Below are positions 14,715-14,791 of a DNA stretch of 14,791 nt, in pieces (the first letter of the stretch is position 1; the number at the start of each line of letters is the position of its first letter). The DNA comes from Euryarchaeota archaeon UBA229 (lineage in GTDB: Archaea; Thermoplasmatota; Poseidoniia; Poseidoniales; Poseidoniaceae). Made by a program: the position numbers and the translations under genes. Under the pieces are notes generated by a model. That model saw only the letters and a list, made by a program, of their open reading frames with translations, was not told the origin of the DNA and did no database searches. The DNA is taken from contig DAUW01000044.1 in NCBI GenBank assembly GCA_002505355.1, forward strand, positions 1-14,791, in the 5' to 3' direction.

Positions 14715-14722
14715 GATATAAA
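14715..14722 (-). promoter_or_regulatory. TATA-like box for the THEP1-type gene
   Basis: The minus-strand TTTATATC is the best archaeal TATA match near the right edge. Initiation about 25 bases on would leave a leader of roughly 60 bases to ATG 14632. The leader itself shows no clear structure. Confidence 0.5.
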
Positions 14723-14724
14723 GT

Positions 14725-14753
14725 AAAAAAACCGTCAAAAACGCCTAAAAGGC
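14725..14753 (-). terminator. Hairpin plus T-runs, terminator of a gene beyond the right edge
   Basis: On the minus strand a short hairpin (GCCT, loop TTT, AGGC, at 14743-14753) is followed by T5 (14737-14741) and T7 (14725-14731). This would end a minus-strand transcript entering from outside the window, just upstream of the THEP1-type promoter. Bases 14754-14791 are A/T-rich and show no gene. Confidence 0.45.
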
Positions 14754-14791
14754 TAATAAAATTACCACAAAAGGGAAAAATTTCAATTTAG

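Noticed and set aside
1..14791. CRISPR arrays, insertion sequences, prophage or defence genes.
   Set aside because: No regularly spaced repeats, transposase motifs, terminal repeats or known defence domains were seen on either strand.

Overview
The window is archaeal chromosomal DNA. It carries both subunits of topoisomerase VI and a transcription factor B, neither of which occurs together in bacteria. The moderate base composition, acidic proteins, single-pass surface proteins with CARDB-type or cysteine-bearing ectodomains, and good Shine-Dalgarno sites fit a mesophilic marine Thermoplasmatota lineage (Marine Group II/III type). That placement is inference from style and gene content, not from a phylogeny. 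No rRNA, tRNA, CRISPR array, insertion sequence or phage gene was seen. The coding density is high and no gap exceeds about 160 bases.

Left part (1-6726). A truncated CARDB surface protein (plus strand) meets a five-gene minus-strand cluster that reads top6B, top6A, a two-pass membrane protein with a long cytoplasmic tail, a smaller two-pass membrane protein, and a winged-helix regulator. The genes overlap or lie 8 to 43 bases apart (41 bases between top6A and the first membrane gene with the preferred start), so they look like one operon led by topoisomerase VI. A perfect palindrome (8-base arms, 8-base spacer) sits directly in front of the regulator and is a candidate autoregulatory operator. 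The two membrane proteins share an architecture (TM, ectodomain with four Cys, TM) and I recognise neither.

Middle part (6727-11344). A minus-strand Fe-S hydro-lyase of the aconitase superfamily has its swivel domain in front of the catalytic domain, the reverse of the common aconitase order. It diverges from tfb across a 161-base control region holding a TATA-like element and two inverted repeats, one of which can pair with the tfb ribosome-binding site. A HEAT-like helical repeat protein follows tfb with a one-base overlap (TAATG).

Right part (11345-14791). A small four-TM membrane protein lies tail to tail with the HEAT protein and diverges from a GalU-type sugar nucleotidyltransferase. 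The GalU-type gene converges, with overlapping stop codons, on a minus-strand run: THEP1-type NTPase, a small two-TM protein, glycine cleavage protein H, and RNase HI. The last two are only 4 bases apart. The right edge holds a TATA box for the NTPase gene and a hairpin plus T-run that probably terminates a gene beyond the window.

The most interesting items are the topoisomerase VI operon with its unrecognised membrane proteins and palindrome-linked regulator, the permuted aconitase-like enzyme, and the tfb leader hairpin with the coupled HEAT protein.
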